Assembly (NCBI RefSeq): GCF_030372105.1
Contig: NZ_JAUDBQ010000011.1
Coordinates: 62,001-126,000 of the forward strand
DNA from: Cellulomonas cellasea
Lineage (GTDB): Bacteria; Actinomycetota; Actinomycetes; Actinomycetales; Cellulomonadaceae
Direction of reading: 5' to 3'
Length of the DNA stretch: 64,000 bases
A program made the position numbers and the translations under genes. The notes beneath the pieces were generated by a model. The model ran no database searches. It was not told the origin of the DNA and worked only from the letters and a program-made list of their open reading frames with translations. Numbering within the stretch: position 1 is the stretch's first letter; each line of letters starts with the position of its first letter. Positions 30,864 to 39,466 of this stretch are shown here, one piece after another.

Positions 30864-32856
30864 GCGTCACCGTTCCTCGCACTGTGTCCTCCATGCCTGT
30901 CTGTCCGTGAGTGGAGGCCAGCTGCCACGGCACGGACGCCACGACGACGCCAGGTGTGAACAGCAGCCTTCCCTTGAGCCGCAGCGCGCTCTGGTTGTGC
31001 AGCAGCTGCTCCCACCAGTGTCCGACGACGTACTCGGGGATGTAGACCACCACGATGTCTCGTGGGCTCTCCCGACGGATCGATCGGACGTACGTGAGCA
31101 CGGGCCGGGTGATCTCGCGGAAGGGCGAGTCGAGCACCTTCAGCGGCACCGGTAGGTCCAGAGCCTCCCATGTCTCGCGCAGCCGTGCGACATCCTCGGC
31201 GTCCACCCCCACCGTCACGGCCTCCAGCACCTGGGGCCGCGCGGCCCGCGCATAGGCGATGGCGCGCATCGTGGGACGGTGCAACTGGGAGACCAGCACG
31301 ATGGCGTGCACGCGGCTGGGCAGGGCGCGCGCCTCGTCGACGTCGTCCCCCAGGGCGAGCTCGGCACGCACCCGGTCGTAATGCGCGCGGATCCCGCGCA
31401 TCAGCATGAACACCACGCCCATGGCGAGGATGGCGATCCACGCCCCATGCGTGAGCTTGGTCACCAGCACGATGAGCAGCACCGTGGCCGTCATCGCCAG
31501 GCCCACGCTGTTCACCACCCGCGAGCGCCGCATCCGTCGCCGGGTGGCCGGGTCGGCGACGGTGCGCAGCTCGCGGGTCCAGTGCTTGACCATGCCGAGC
31601 TGGCTGAGGGTGAAGGAGACGAACACGCCGACGATGTAGAGCTGGATGAGCCGGGTGACTTGGGCGTCGAACGCCCAGATCAGCGCGACGGCGGCAGCCG
31701 CGAGGGTGAGGATGCCGTTGGAGAACGCGAGCCGGTCCCCGCGGGTGTGGAGCTGGCGGGGCAGGTAGCCGTCGCGGGCGAGGATCGAGCCGAGCACGGG
31801 GAACCCGTTGAACGCCGTGTTGGCGGCGAGCACCAGGATGAGCCCGGTGACGACGGAGACGGCGATGAACAGCGCGGGCACGCCGTCGAAGACCGTCTCG
31901 GCGAGCTGGCCGATGACGGGGTGCTGCACGTAGTCCTCGCCGACGGGGACGCCGTCGCGCAGCAGCTGTGACGCGGGGTCCTCGACGTAGTGCACGCCCG
32001 TGGCGCGGGCCAGCAGCAGGATCGACAGGAGCGACGCGCCGGAGATCCCGCCGAGCAGGGCGAGCGTCGTGGCGGCGTTCTTCGACTTCGGCTTGCGGAA
32101 GGCGGGCACGCCGTTGCTGATGGCCTCGACGCCGGTCAGGGCGGCGGACCCGGAGGCGAAGGCCCGCAGCACGAGGAACACCCCGGCGATGCCCATCAAC
32201 CCCTGGTCGAGGTCGGACTGCGGGACGATCTCGAGCGCCGAGCTGGCGGCCTGCGGCAGGTTGCCGCTCAGGTAGCGCACCAGCCCGGTGGCGGCGATGG
32301 CGCCGATGGCCAGCATGTACAGGTACACCGGCGCCGCGAATGCCCGCCCGGACTCCTTCACCCCGCGCAGGTTCGCGATGGCCAGGAGCGTCACCAGGCC
32401 CACCGCGAATGTCGCCTCGTGGCCGCGCAGCTCGGGCAGCGCCGACGCGGCGTACTGCGCCCCGGCGGAGATGGACACGGCGACGGTGAGCACGTAGTCG
32501 ACGAGCAGGGCGCTGGCGACGGTGAGCCCGGCGCGGGGCCCCAAGTTGACGGTGGCGACCTCGTAGTCGCCGCCGCCCGACGGGTACGCGTGCACGTTCT
32601 GCCGGTAGGACGCGATGACCGTCAACATCACCACCACGACGCCCACACCCACCCACGGCGAGATGACCGTGGCGGCGAGGCCGGCGGCGGCGAGGGTCAG
32701 CAGCACCTCGTCGGGCGCGTAGGCGACGGAGGAGAGGGCGTCCGAGGCGAAGACCGGGAGTGCGATCCGCTTGGGCAGGAGGGTATGGCCGAGCCGGTCG
32801 CTGCGGACGGGTCGTCCGAGCACCAGGCGTTTGGCGGCATCCGCGATGTCCGACAC
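30853..32856 (-). CDS. APC-superfamily transporter resembling the KimA potassium importer
   Basis: A 667-residue protein: about twelve transmembrane helices (residues 25-470) and a cytoplasmic C-terminal domain of about 190 residues. It resembles Bacillus KimA (YdaO) along its length: FASDALSSVAYAPDEVLL, ASYRQNVHAYPSGGGDYEVA, VDYVLTVAVSISAGAQYA, SGSAALTGVEAISNGVPAF and LVLAANTAFNGFPVLGSILA, and in the tail LLHNQSALRLKGRL. KimA is a proton-coupled potassium importer inhibited by c-di-AMP. Adjacent TrkA/RCK genes support a potassium role. The GTG was chosen because a TAGCAT hexamer lies 8 nt upstream. Most annotation pipelines would call it an amino-acid permease. Confidence 0.8.
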   Translation of the reverse strand: MSDIADAAKRLVLGRPVRSDRLGHTLLPKRIALPVFASDALSSVAYAPDEVLLTLAAAGLAATVISPWVGVGVVVVMLTVIASYRQNVHAYPSGGGDYEVATVNLGPRAGLTVASALLVDYVLTVAVSISAGAQYAASALPELRGHEATFAVGLVTLLAIANLRGVKESGRAFAAPVYLYMLAIGAIAATGLVRYLSGNLPQAASSALEIVPQSDLDQGLMGIAGVFLVLRAFASGSAALTGVEAISNGVPAFRKPKSKNAATTLALLGGISGASLLSILLLARATGVHYVEDPASQLLRDGVPVGEDYVQHPVIGQLAETVFDGVPALFIAVSVVTGLILVLAANTAFNGFPVLGSILARDGYLPRQLHTRGDRLAFSNGILTLAAAAVALIWAFDAQVTRLIQLYIVGVFVSFTLSQLGMVKHWTRELRTVADPATRRRMRRSRVVNSVGLAMTATVLLIVLVTKLTHGAWIAILAMGVVFMLMRGIRAHYDRVRAELALGDDVDEARALPSRVHAIVLVSQLHRPTMRAIAYARAARPQVLEAVTVGVDAEDVARLRETWEALDLPVPLKVLDSPFREITRPVLTYVRSIRRESPRDIVVVYIPEYVVGHWWEQLLHNQSALRLKGRLLFTPGVVVASVPWQLASTHGQTGMEDTVRGTVTRGY

Positions 32857-32864
32857 GGGAGCCC

Positions 32865-32870
32865 ATGCTA
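32865..32870 (-). promoter_or_regulatory. -10-like TAGCAT, leaderless start of KimA-like gene
   Basis: TAGCAT lies 8 nt before the GTG at 32856 on the minus strand, with no ribosome site. Confidence 0.45.
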
Positions 32871-32960
32871 GGCCTGTCAGGTTCCCCCCGTGCACCGTCC
32901 CTGCGCCCCACCCCGCGCGATCCCCACCGCCGGGGGCCGCGGCGCCCACGTCGCCGGGGG

Positions 32961-32966
32961 TATAGC
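32961..32966 (+). promoter_or_regulatory. -10-like TATAGC of the first trkA gene
   Basis: TATAGC lies 10 nt before the GTG at 32977; only about 90 bp separate it from the divergent KimA-like promoter. Confidence 0.4.
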
Positions 32967-32976
32967 GTGGCCGGTT

Positions 32977-33642
32977 GTGCACTTCGTGATCATGGGCTGC
33001 GGCCGAGTCGGCGCGACCCTCGCCCAGTCGCTCGAGAACCACGGCCACTCCGTGGCCGTCATCGACCAGAACCCCGACGCGTTCCGGCGCCTCGACGCCG
33101 ACTTCGGGGGCAAGAAGGTCACCGGCCTCGGCTTCGACCGCGACACGCTCGTCCAGGCGGGCATCGACGACGCCTACGGCTTCGCGGCCGTCTCGGACGG
33201 GGACAACTCCAACATCCTCGCCGCCCGCGTGGTCCGCGAGACCTACGGCGTCGGCACCGTCGTGGCGCGCATCTACGACCCGCATCGCGCCGAGATCTAC
33301 CAGCGCCTCGGCATCCCCACCGTCGCGACCGTGCGGTGGACGTCCGACCAGGTGCTGCGCCGGCTGCTGCCCATGGGCGCCACGAGCGAGTACCACGACG
33401 CGTCCGGCCAGATCGTCCTCGCCGAGGTCGACGTGCACCCGGGCTGGGTGGGCCGCCCAGTGCGGAGCCTGGAGCTGCTCAGCGGGGCGCGGGTCGCCTA
33501 CCTGACCCGCTATGGCGACGGCATGCTGCCCACCGGCGACAGCGTGCTCCAAGAGGACGACACGGTGCACGTGCTCGCGCGCGCCGACGACCTCTCCGAC
33601 GTGGAGCGCGCCCTCACCAACGCCCCCGAGGAGACAGCATGA
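32977..33642 (+). CDS. TrkA family potassium-uptake regulator (CeoB-like)
   Basis: A 221-residue RCK protein: an NAD(P)/nucleotide-binding TrkA-N domain (HFVIMGCGRVGATLAQSLEN, with Asp in VIDQNP closing the fold) and a TrkA-C domain from about residue 140. It corresponds to the first of the split Trk regulator pair (CeoB/CeoC) in actinobacteria. The GTG start is set by the adjacent hexamer and by the protein beginning directly with the Rossmann strand. It overlaps the next gene by four bases (ATGA). It is divergent from the KimA-like importer, which it probably gates. Confidence 0.88.
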   Translation: MHFVIMGCGRVGATLAQSLENHGHSVAVIDQNPDAFRRLDADFGGKKVTGLGFDRDTLVQAGIDDAYGFAAVSDGDNSNILAARVVRETYGVGTVVARIYDPHRAEIYQRLGIPTVATVRWTSDQVLRRLLPMGATSEYHDASGQIVLAEVDVHPGWVGRPVRSLELLSGARVAYLTRYGDGMLPTGDSVLQEDDTVHVLARADDLSDVERALTNAPEETA

Positions 33643-34313
33643 GGGTCGTCATCGCCGGAGCCGGCTCGGTGGGCCGCTCGATCGCCCGCGAGCTGCTGGG
33701 GCACGGCCACGAGGTCACCCTCGTGGACCGCCAGCCGTCCGCGATGCGCGTCGCGCAGGTCTCCGAGGCGGACTGGCTGCTCGCCGACGCCTGCGAGCTG
33801 TCCACGCTCACCGAGGCCAAGGTCGACGAGTGCGACGTGGTGGTCGCCGCCACCGGCGACGACAAGGCCAACCTGGTCATCTCGCTGCTCGCCAAGACGG
33901 AGTACGGCGTGCCGCGCACCGTCGCCCGGGTGAACAACCCGAAGAACGAGTGGATGTTCGACGAGGCGTGGGGCGTGGACGTGGCTGTCTCGACGCCGCG
34001 CATCATGACGGCGATGGTCGAGGAGGCCGTCGCGGTCGGCGACCTGGTCCGCATCTTCACGTTCCACCAGTCGGGCGCGGGCATCCTCGGGCTGACGCTG
34101 CCCGCCGACTCCCCGCTGGTCGGCAGCCGCGTCGGTCAGGTCGTGTGGCCCACCGACATCGTGCTGGCGTGCATCGTGCGCGACGACCGGCCGATCACCC
34201 CGAGCCCGGACGACACCATCGAGGGCCGCGACGAGCTCCTGTTCGTCACGAGCCGGGACGCGGACGAGCAGGCGTTGGAGCGGATCCTGAACCGCGGACC
34301 AGAAGCCAGCTGA
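33639..34313 (+). CDS. TrkA family potassium-uptake regulator (CeoC-like)
   Basis: A 224-residue RCK protein paralogous to the preceding one: TrkA-N domain opening with MRVVIAGAGSVGRSIARELL and DRQPSA, and a TrkA-C domain (LGLTLPADSPLVGSRVGQVV) from about residue 145. ATGA overlap with the preceding gene indicates co-translation and a probable heteromeric ring. The last 68 bp overlap the 3' end of the DUF3159 gene on the opposite strand. Confidence 0.88.
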   Translation: MRVVIAGAGSVGRSIARELLGHGHEVTLVDRQPSAMRVAQVSEADWLLADACELSTLTEAKVDECDVVVAATGDDKANLVISLLAKTEYGVPRTVARVNNPKNEWMFDEAWGVDVAVSTPRIMTAMVEEAVAVGDLVRIFTFHQSGAGILGLTLPADSPLVGSRVGQVVWPTDIVLACIVRDDRPITPSPDDTIEGRDELLFVTSRDADEQALERILNRGPEAS

Positions 34314-34995
34314 ACCACAGCACGAGCGCCGTCAGCGGCACGCCCATCGCGAGCTTCGCGGTGCCCAGCCACGCCACCTGCCCGGCGAGGTACAGCGGCA
34401 CCTGCACCGCGAGCCGGGCGGCGAACATGCCCGCCCAGGACCAGGTCGCCCACATGTACCGGCGGCGCAGCGCGCGGTCGGAGCGCCAGGCGCCGACCTT
34501 CGACCAGGCGCCGCCGCCCAGCGGCCCGTCGGAGCTCAGCAGGCCCACCACGACGCCGACCACGGGCCAGCGCGCGACCAGCGACGCCACGAACCCGACG
34601 AGGTACGCGATGTTGGTCAGGATCCCGACCAGGAAGTAGTCCTCGGCCTGGCCGGAGCGCCACGCCCAGACCACGCCGATGGCGACGCCGAGCATCCCCG
34701 AGAACGCCTGGGTGGCGGGAGTGCGCTGCACCAGCCGCGCTAGCACCGCGACGACGGCGGCGCCGCCCGCGGCCACCAGCGCCGGGGTGAGCTGCTGCCC
34801 GGCCACGAGGTAGACCACGACGAACAGCAGCCCGGGCGCCACGGACTCGATGAGGCCGCGCACCCCGCCCACAGCCTCGGACAGCGAGAACTGGTCGGCG
34901 GTGATCACCCGCATGCCGCGGGCGCCGCCCTCCTCGGGCTGCGTCAGGTCGTCGAGCGCGGCGACCTCGTCCGCCGGATCGCGGGCGTCACTCAC
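34246..34995 (-). CDS. DUF3159 domain-containing membrane protein
   Basis: A 249-residue membrane protein with about six transmembrane segments (for example APGLLFVVVYLVAGQQLTPA, WPVVGVVVGLLSSDGPLGGG, VPLTALVLWFSWLLVRGSGS), preceded by about 50 hydrophilic residues. DUF3159 proteins are fixed members of the trkA/OB-fold/DUF3710 cluster in actinobacteria; function unknown. It overlaps the OB-fold gene by 8 bp at its 5' side and the trkA gene by 68 bp in antisense at its 3' side. Confidence 0.85.
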   Translation of the reverse strand: MSDARDPADEVAALDDLTQPEEGGARGMRVITADQFSLSEAVGGVRGLIESVAPGLLFVVVYLVAGQQLTPALVAAGGAAVVAVLARLVQRTPATQAFSGMLGVAIGVVWAWRSGQAEDYFLVGILTNIAYLVGFVASLVARWPVVGVVVGLLSSDGPLGGGAWSKVGAWRSDRALRRRYMWATWSWAGMFAARLAVQVPLYLAGQVAWLGTAKLAMGVPLTALVLWFSWLLVRGSGSAPTPARPRPGS

Positions 34996-35356
34996 CGGAC
35001 CGCGGCCGCAGCTCGTAGCGGGGGTTGTAGATCGTCGGGCGGCCCTCGAGCGAGCACACCAGGCCCTCGGCCCGCAGCCGGCGCCCGGGCTCCACGCCGC
35101 CGATGGACCGCCGGCCCAGCCACACGAGGTCGACGGTGCCGCTCCCGTCGTACAACTCGGCCTCCAGCGCGGGCACGCCCTCGCGGGGCCGCAGGGTCAC
35201 CGAGCGCAGCACGCCGGAGACGCTGGCGCGGCGCCGGTCGGCCACGGACGCCACCGGGACGCACCCGGTGGAGCGCAGCGCGTGCTCGCGCTCCTCGTCC
35301 GCCTCGACCTGCTCCTGCGAGGCGACAGCCTTGTGCAGGGCGTCGCGAAGGCTCAT
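34988..35356 (-). CDS. OB-fold nucleic acid-binding domain protein
   Basis: A 122-residue protein with an OB-fold of the tRNA-anticodon/RecG-wedge type: VSGVLRSVTLRPREGVPALE, AELYDGSGTVDLVWLGRRSI and GRRLRAEGLVCSLEGRPTIY. It has no catalytic motif. It overlaps DUF3710 upstream by four bases and DUF3159 downstream by 8 bp, so the three are one operon. The role is unknown; conserved synteny suggests a housekeeping function. Confidence 0.85.
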   Translation of the reverse strand: MSLRDALHKAVASQEQVEADEEREHALRSTGCVPVASVADRRRASVSGVLRSVTLRPREGVPALEAELYDGSGTVDLVWLGRRSIGGVEPGRRLRAEGLVCSLEGRPTIYNPRYELRPRSGE

Positions 35357-36075
35357 CGGATCTCCGTGATCTCGGGGCCACGCGTCGGGGGCTCGAACTT
35401 CGGCGCCGCCGGGCCGGGGACCACGTTCTGGTCCTGGCCGGGCAGGCGCAGCGCGAGCAGGTCGCGCGGGGGCCGGGCCTCGTCGCCGCGCACCACCACG
35501 ATGTCGGCGAACACCTGCTCGAGCGTCTGTGCCGCCTCGGGGTCGACGGCGGCCTTGCCGGTGAGGACCCCGCGCAGGAACCAGCGCGGCCCGTCCCAGC
35601 CGATGAACCGGGCCGGGCGGTGCCCGGTGCGGCCCTCCGCGGTGCGGACGGGAAGCCGGGCCAGCAGCTCGCGGCCGAACGGCCCGGGCAGGTCGTCGGC
35701 CGATCCGCCCTGCTTCGTGACCGACTCGGCGATCTCCTCGCGGATCTCATCCCAGATGCCCTCGGTGCGCGGCGCGGCGAAGGCCTGCACCTGCAGCGAG
35801 GATCCGTCCAGGTTGACCTGCGCGGCCGAGACCACGGACGTCGACTTGTCGATCTCCATCCGCAGCTCCATGCCGGGCACGCCGGGCAGCAGGATCGCGC
35901 CCAGGTCCACCCGCGGACCCGACTCGGGCGCCTCGGCGGCGTCCCACGGGCCACGCCCGCGCTCGGCCGGGCTCGCGTCGTCCACCTCGCTGGAGGCGTC
36001 CGGGGCCGTTGTCACGTCGTCCGCCACCGCATCCTCGGTGTCGTTCGAACGCGCGTCACGCCGGAAAAGGCCCAC
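35353..36075 (-). CDS. DUF3710 domain-containing protein
   Basis: A 240-residue soluble protein. The first about 55 residues are acidic and disordered; the DUF3710 domain follows (RVDLGAILLPGVPGMELRME, then VSAAQVNLDGSSLQVQAFAA and RFIGWDGPRWFLRGVLTGKA). The GTG giving MGLFRRDAR was chosen because homologues begin this way and AAGGGAAG lies upstream; an ATG six codons earlier is less likely. Function unknown. First gene of the DUF3710/OB-fold/DUF3159 operon, facing dut. Confidence 0.85.
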   Translation of the reverse strand: MGLFRRDARSNDTEDAVADDVTTAPDASSEVDDASPAERGRGPWDAAEAPESGPRVDLGAILLPGVPGMELRMEIDKSTSVVSAAQVNLDGSSLQVQAFAAPRTEGIWDEIREEIAESVTKQGGSADDLPGPFGRELLARLPVRTAEGRTGHRPARFIGWDGPRWFLRGVLTGKAAVDPEAAQTLEQVFADIVVVRGDEARPPRDLLALRLPGQDQNVVPGPAAPKFEPPTRGPEITEIR

Positions 36076-36168
36076 CGGAACTTCCCTTCTCACTGGAGGC
36101 CACCAGAGGCCTCCACCTCGACACTAATCCGCTCGCGGCGTCCGACCTAGTGTCGGGCGCGCGGCATG

Positions 36169-36645
36169 TCACACGGAGGGGGCAGCCGCAGCGAGCCATC
36201 CGCCGCTTGAGCCGAATCCACCCTCGCCACGGTCGGAGCCGGGCAGCCGCTCGACCTCCACGAAGCGCGCCCGCTCGACGCGCTGGATCACGAGCTGCGC
36301 GATGCGGTCGCCGCGCCGCAGCTCGATCGGCTCGCTCACGTCGGTGTTCAGCAAGGTCACGGCGATCTCGCCGCGGTACCCGGCGTCGACGGTGCCGGGC
36401 GCGTTGACGATCGTCAGCCCATGCCGGGCGGCCAGGCCCGAGCGCGGGTGCACGAACGCCGCGTAGCCGTCCGGCAGCGCGATCGCGACCCCGGTGGGGA
36501 CCGTGGCGCGGCCCTGCGGGGGGATCGTCACGTCCTCGCGGGCCACGAGATCGGCGCCTGCGTCGCCCGGGTGCGCGTAGGAGGGCGCCGGGAGCGCGTC
36601 GTCGAGCCGGAGGAGGAGGACCTCGAGGGTGGTGTCAGCCGTCAC
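36169..36645 (-). CDS. dut: deoxyuridine 5'-triphosphate nucleotidohydrolase
   Basis: A 158-residue trimeric-type dUTPase converting dUTP to dUMP and pyrophosphate, keeping uracil out of DNA and supplying thymidylate precursor. The conserved motifs are in order: [43 protein letters not shown], and the C-terminal P-loop-like [10 protein letters not shown]. Thymidine kinase lies about 4 kb away. The GTG is leaderless by the TAAGGT hexamer 8 nt upstream. DUF3093 is divergent. Confidence 0.95.
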   Translation of the reverse strand: MTADTTLEVLLLRLDDALPAPSYAHPGDAGADLVAREDVTIPPQGRATVPTGVAIALPDGYAAFVHPRSGLAARHGLTIVNAPGTVDAGYRGEIAVTLLNTDVSEPIELRRGDRIAQLVIQRVERARFVEVERLPGSDRGEGGFGSSGGWLAAAAPSV

Positions 36646-36653
36646 GGTGGCAG

Positions 36654-36659
36654 ACCTTA
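36654..36659 (-). promoter_or_regulatory. -10-like TAAGGT, leaderless start of dut
   Basis: TAAGGT lies 8 nt before the dut GTG on the minus strand. Confidence 0.5.
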
Positions 36660-36702
36660 CCGCTCCCACCTCGGACGGGGACGCCGCGCCGCGTGGGGAT
36701 GG

Positions 36703-36708
36703 GATGCT
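36703..36708 (+). promoter_or_regulatory. -10-like GATGCT, leaderless start of DUF3093 gene
   Basis: GATGCT lies 6 nt before the ATG at 36715, back to back with the dut promoter. Confidence 0.4.
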
Positions 36709-36714
36709 GGTCGC

Positions 36715-37182
36715 ATGCACGACGACGTCTCCCGCCCTGTCCGCAGCGCCTACTCCGAGCGGGTGCTGCCCGGGCCCCTCGGCTGGTTCCTCACCGTGGC
36801 CGCCGGTGGCGTGATGGCCGCCGTCTTCTACCCGGTGAGCACGGCCCTCGCCCTGGCGGCCGGCGTGGTGACGTTCGTCGCCGCCGTGGTGTTCGCCCTG
36901 CGGACCTCTCCCCTGGTGCGCGTCGCCGACGACGAGCTGTGGGTGGGCGAAGCGCACATCCCCCTCGCGTTGCTCGCCTCGCCGAGGGCGCTCGACCGCG
37001 AGCAGACCCGCCACGAGACCGGGCCCGGCTACGACCCGCGCGCCCATGTCGTGCTGCGGGCCTGGGCGGGCACGGCTGTGCGGGTCGAGGTCGTCGACCC
37101 CGCCGACCCGACGCCCTACTGGCTCGTCTCGACGCGGCAGCCCGAGCGGCTCGCCGCGGCGATCGGCGCCGGCAGCCGCTGA
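36715..37182 (+). CDS. DUF3093 domain-containing membrane protein
   Basis: A 155-residue protein with two adjacent transmembrane helices (about 20-65: [37 protein letters not shown]) and a soluble C-terminal domain ([36 protein letters not shown]) resembling a PH-like fold. DUF3093 genes accompany dut and DUF4193 across actinobacteria; function unknown. A perfect 17-bp terminator follows. Confidence 0.85.
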   Translation: MHDDVSRPVRSAYSERVLPGPLGWFLTVAAGGVMAAVFYPVSTALALAAGVVTFVAAVVFALRTSPLVRVADDELWVGEAHIPLALLASPRALDREQTRHETGPGYDPRAHVVLRAWAGTAVRVEVVDPADPTPYWLVSTRQPERLAAAIGAGSR

Positions 37183-37267
37183 CCGCGCGCGCCCGCACCA
37201 GTTGTCACGACCTGCACGGCGGGCACGACCGGGCACTGCCGGGCGCTGCCGGACGCGGGCATGCGTG

Positions 37268-37307
37268 AGGCCGGCAGGCCGGGGTGGAACCCCCGGCCTG
37301 CCGGCCT
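37268..37307. terminator. bidirectional terminator between DUF3093 and DUF4193 genes
   Basis: Two perfect 17-nt arms (AGGCCGGCAGGCCGGGG and complement) with a 6-nt loop. Confidence 0.9.
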
Positions 37308-37354
37308 TCGCGTCGGGCGTCTGTCAGGCGCCGTGGTGGCGCGCCGAGCAGTGG

Positions 37355-37654
37355 TCAGGCAGCGCACTCCGAGCAGACGGGCTGGCCGTTCTTCTCGAAC
37401 GCCAGCTGGCTGCGGTGGTGCACGAGGAAGCAGCGCGTGCAGGTGAACTCGTCCGCCTGCCGCGGGAGCACGCGCACCGAGAGCTCTTCTGAGGAGAGGT
37501 CGGCGCCCGGGAGCTCGAAACCTTCCGCTGCCTCGGTCTCGTCCTCATCCACCACGCCCGAGTTCTTGTCGGAGCGCCGAGCCTGGAGCTCCTGCAGCGA
37601 GTCTTCGCTGAGGTCCTCCTCGGTCTTGCGCGGGGCGTCGTAGTCGGTTGCCAT
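37355..37654 (-). CDS. DUF4193 family protein with zinc ribbon
   Basis: A 99-residue acidic protein. The N-terminus MATDYDAPRKTEEDLSEDSL is the conserved start of the family, and the C-terminus holds a zinc-ribbon pair CTRC and CSEC (about residues 72-97). The ATG was preferred over a GTG four codons upstream because homologues begin at MATDYD. DUF4193 is small, abundant and of unknown function in actinobacteria. Confidence 0.88.
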   Translation of the reverse strand: MATDYDAPRKTEEDLSEDSLQELQARRSDKNSGVVDEDETEAAEGFELPGADLSSEELSVRVLPRQADEFTCTRCFLVHHRSQLAFEKNGQPVCSECAA

Positions 37655-37814
37655 GAGCTGGGTCACACTCCGTGTCGTCGGCGGATCTTCCTATGCGGGC
37701 TCAATGCGTCAGCCTCGACGTTTGTTCCCGTAGCGCTGCGGATTCTGCACTATTTCTCTTGGCCGTGCACACACGGACAAATGACCAACTTCGGACAGTT
37801 GGTGGAAGACGCTT

Positions 37815-38675
37815 TCATTCGTCGCTCGCGGCGCCCATCCGTTCCAGGATCTCCACAAGCTCCGCCACTGTCCCCGCAGGTCCGGCCACTGTCATCTCGG
37901 CATCCGCCTTTCGCCCGTCCAGGCCGGTCAGCACGGCCCCCGCCTCCTGTGCGACCAGCCCGCCCGCAGCCAGGTCCCACGGGTTGAGACCTCGCTCGTA
38001 GTACAGGTCCAGACCACCAGAGGCGATCGAGCAGAGGTCCAACGCCGCCGACCCGATGCGACGAATATCACGCACCTGGGGAAGTACTTCTGCGACGATA
38101 CGCGCCTGTGCGCGGCGCCGCTGGGCAACGTATCCGAATCCCGTGCCGACCAACGACGTCGCGAGGTCCGGCGCGGCATTGATCTGCAGGCGCCGCCCGT
38201 CGAGGCGCGCGCCCAGGCCCCGGCCCGCGGTGTACGTGCGCCCATCCGACACCGACTGCACGCAGCCGGCCACCGCGGTCCACTCCTGCGGGTCGGGCTC
38301 CCCCGCGACCACAGCGACCGAGATCGCGTAGGCCGGGATGCCGTAGAGGTAGTTCACGGTCCCGTCGATGGGGTCCAGGACCCACGTCAGCCCCGTCGTC
38401 CCCGGGACGTAGCCCTCCTCCTCCCCCAGCACGCCGTCGTCCGGCCGGTGCTCGGCGAGCATCTCGCGCAGCAGCGCCTCGGACGCGAGGTCCATCGCCG
38501 TGACGACGTCGATCGGGCTGGACTTCGTGGCCGCGACGTCCACGCGATCAGGCCGGCCGTCGTGGACGAGCCGGCCGGCGGCCCGCGCCAGCGTCTCCGC
38601 GAGGGCGACGAGCTCTTGGGTCATTGCGGCGTCAGGCAGCGCTGCGTCAGGCAGGGGATCCGGTGTCGTGTTCAC
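37815..38675 (-). CDS. inositol monophosphatase family protein
   Basis: A 286-residue magnesium-dependent phosphatase. Metal-binding residues are in GEEEGYV (Glu), WVLDPIDGTVNYLYG (Asp-x-x-Asp-Gly-Thr) and NPWDLAAGGLVAQEAG (Asp). Family members act on inositol phosphates, histidinol phosphate, PAP or fructose bisphosphate; the substrate cannot be settled from sequence. The GTG is preceded by CACGAT six bases upstream, arguing for a leaderless start. Divergent genes do not flank it; the SepH region lies upstream. Confidence 0.88.
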   Translation of the reverse strand: MNTTPDPLPDAALPDAAMTQELVALAETLARAAGRLVHDGRPDRVDVAATKSSPIDVVTAMDLASEALLREMLAEHRPDDGVLGEEEGYVPGTTGLTWVLDPIDGTVNYLYGIPAYAISVAVVAGEPDPQEWTAVAGCVQSVSDGRTYTAGRGLGARLDGRRLQINAAPDLATSLVGTGFGYVAQRRRAQARIVAEVLPQVRDIRRIGSAALDLCSIASGGLDLYYERGLNPWDLAAGGLVAQEAGAVLTGLDGRKADAEMTVAGPAGTVAELVEILERMGAASDE

Positions 38676-38681
38676 CCGTCC

Positions 38682-38687
38682 ATCGTG
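38682..38687 (-). promoter_or_regulatory. -10-like CACGAT, leaderless start of IMPase gene
   Basis: CACGAT lies 6 nt before the GTG at 38675 on the minus strand. Confidence 0.35.
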
Positions 38688-38717
38688 CCCGACGGGGCCC
38701 ACCGGCCGCGCCGCGGC

Positions 38718-39356
38718 TCACACGGCCCTGCGGAACCCCTCCCACGGCCCGGGCGCGTTGAGGTGGAAGCGCATCGCCAGCAGCCGCAGCACGAACACCA
38801 CGGCGACCACGAGCGCCGCGGTGACGCTCGTCAGCACACCCGTCCCCCAGAGGAGGGCCGTCGAGGCGGCGCCCACGAGCGCGGGGACCGCGTACAGCTC
38901 GCGATGATGGAGCACGGCGGGGACCTCGGCGGTCAGCAGGTCGCGCAGCACGCCGCCCCCGACGCCGGTGATCGTCCCCACGAAGACGGCGGCGACCACG
39001 CCCACGTCGAACTGCAGCCCCTTGACGGTCCCGACCACGGCGAACAGCGCCAGTGCGCCCGCGTCGAGCACCGCGATCGTGCGCCGCGCGCGGACCAGTC
39101 GCGGGTGGAAGAAGTACATCGCCACACCGCCGGCGAGCGCGGTGACGATGAACCGCCAGTCCGCGATCGCCACCGGGGGGATGGCGCCGATGAGGACGTC
39201 GCGCATCAACCCGCCGCCGAGGCCCGCGGCCCAGGCGAGGACGAGCACCCCGAACAGGTCGAATCTCTTGCGGACCGCCGCGAGGCCTCCGGAGAGCGCG
39301 CCCACGAAGATCCCCACCAACTCCATGACGGGCTCGAAGGGCAGCTCCGGCAGCAT
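38718..39356 (-). CDS. trimeric intracellular cation channel (TRIC/UPF0126) family protein
   Basis: A 212-residue membrane protein with about seven helices in two repeats of the TRIC fold. The repeat signatures are visible as GFD-like KRFDLFGVLVLAWAAGLGGG followed by LMRDVLIGAIPP, and AGALALFAVVGTVKGL followed by GVGGGVLRDLLTAEVP. Bacterial TRIC proteins are reported potassium-permeable channels; whether this one serves potassium balance with the KimA/Trk genes is speculative. The ATG has a GATGAT hexamer 6 nt upstream. Confidence 0.88.
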   Translation of the reverse strand: MLPELPFEPVMELVGIFVGALSGGLAAVRKRFDLFGVLVLAWAAGLGGGLMRDVLIGAIPPVAIADWRFIVTALAGGVAMYFFHPRLVRARRTIAVLDAGALALFAVVGTVKGLQFDVGVVAAVFVGTITGVGGGVLRDLLTAEVPAVLHHRELYAVPALVGAASTALLWGTGVLTSVTAALVVAVVFVLRLLAMRFHLNAPGPWEGFRRAV

Positions 39357-39362
39357 GCGACG

Positions 39363-39368
39363 ATCATC
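39363..39368 (-). promoter_or_regulatory. -10-like GATGAT, leaderless start of TRIC gene
   Basis: GATGAT lies 6 nt before the ATG at 39356 on the minus strand. Confidence 0.4.
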
Positions 39369-39466
39369 GCAGGGCGCGGCGCGTCCGCCGCGCGGCGCAC
39401 CGGGCCGCTTACCGCCGAACGGGCGACATCGGTGGGAGGCTCTTCGGTGAGCTACAGGGAGGTCTA

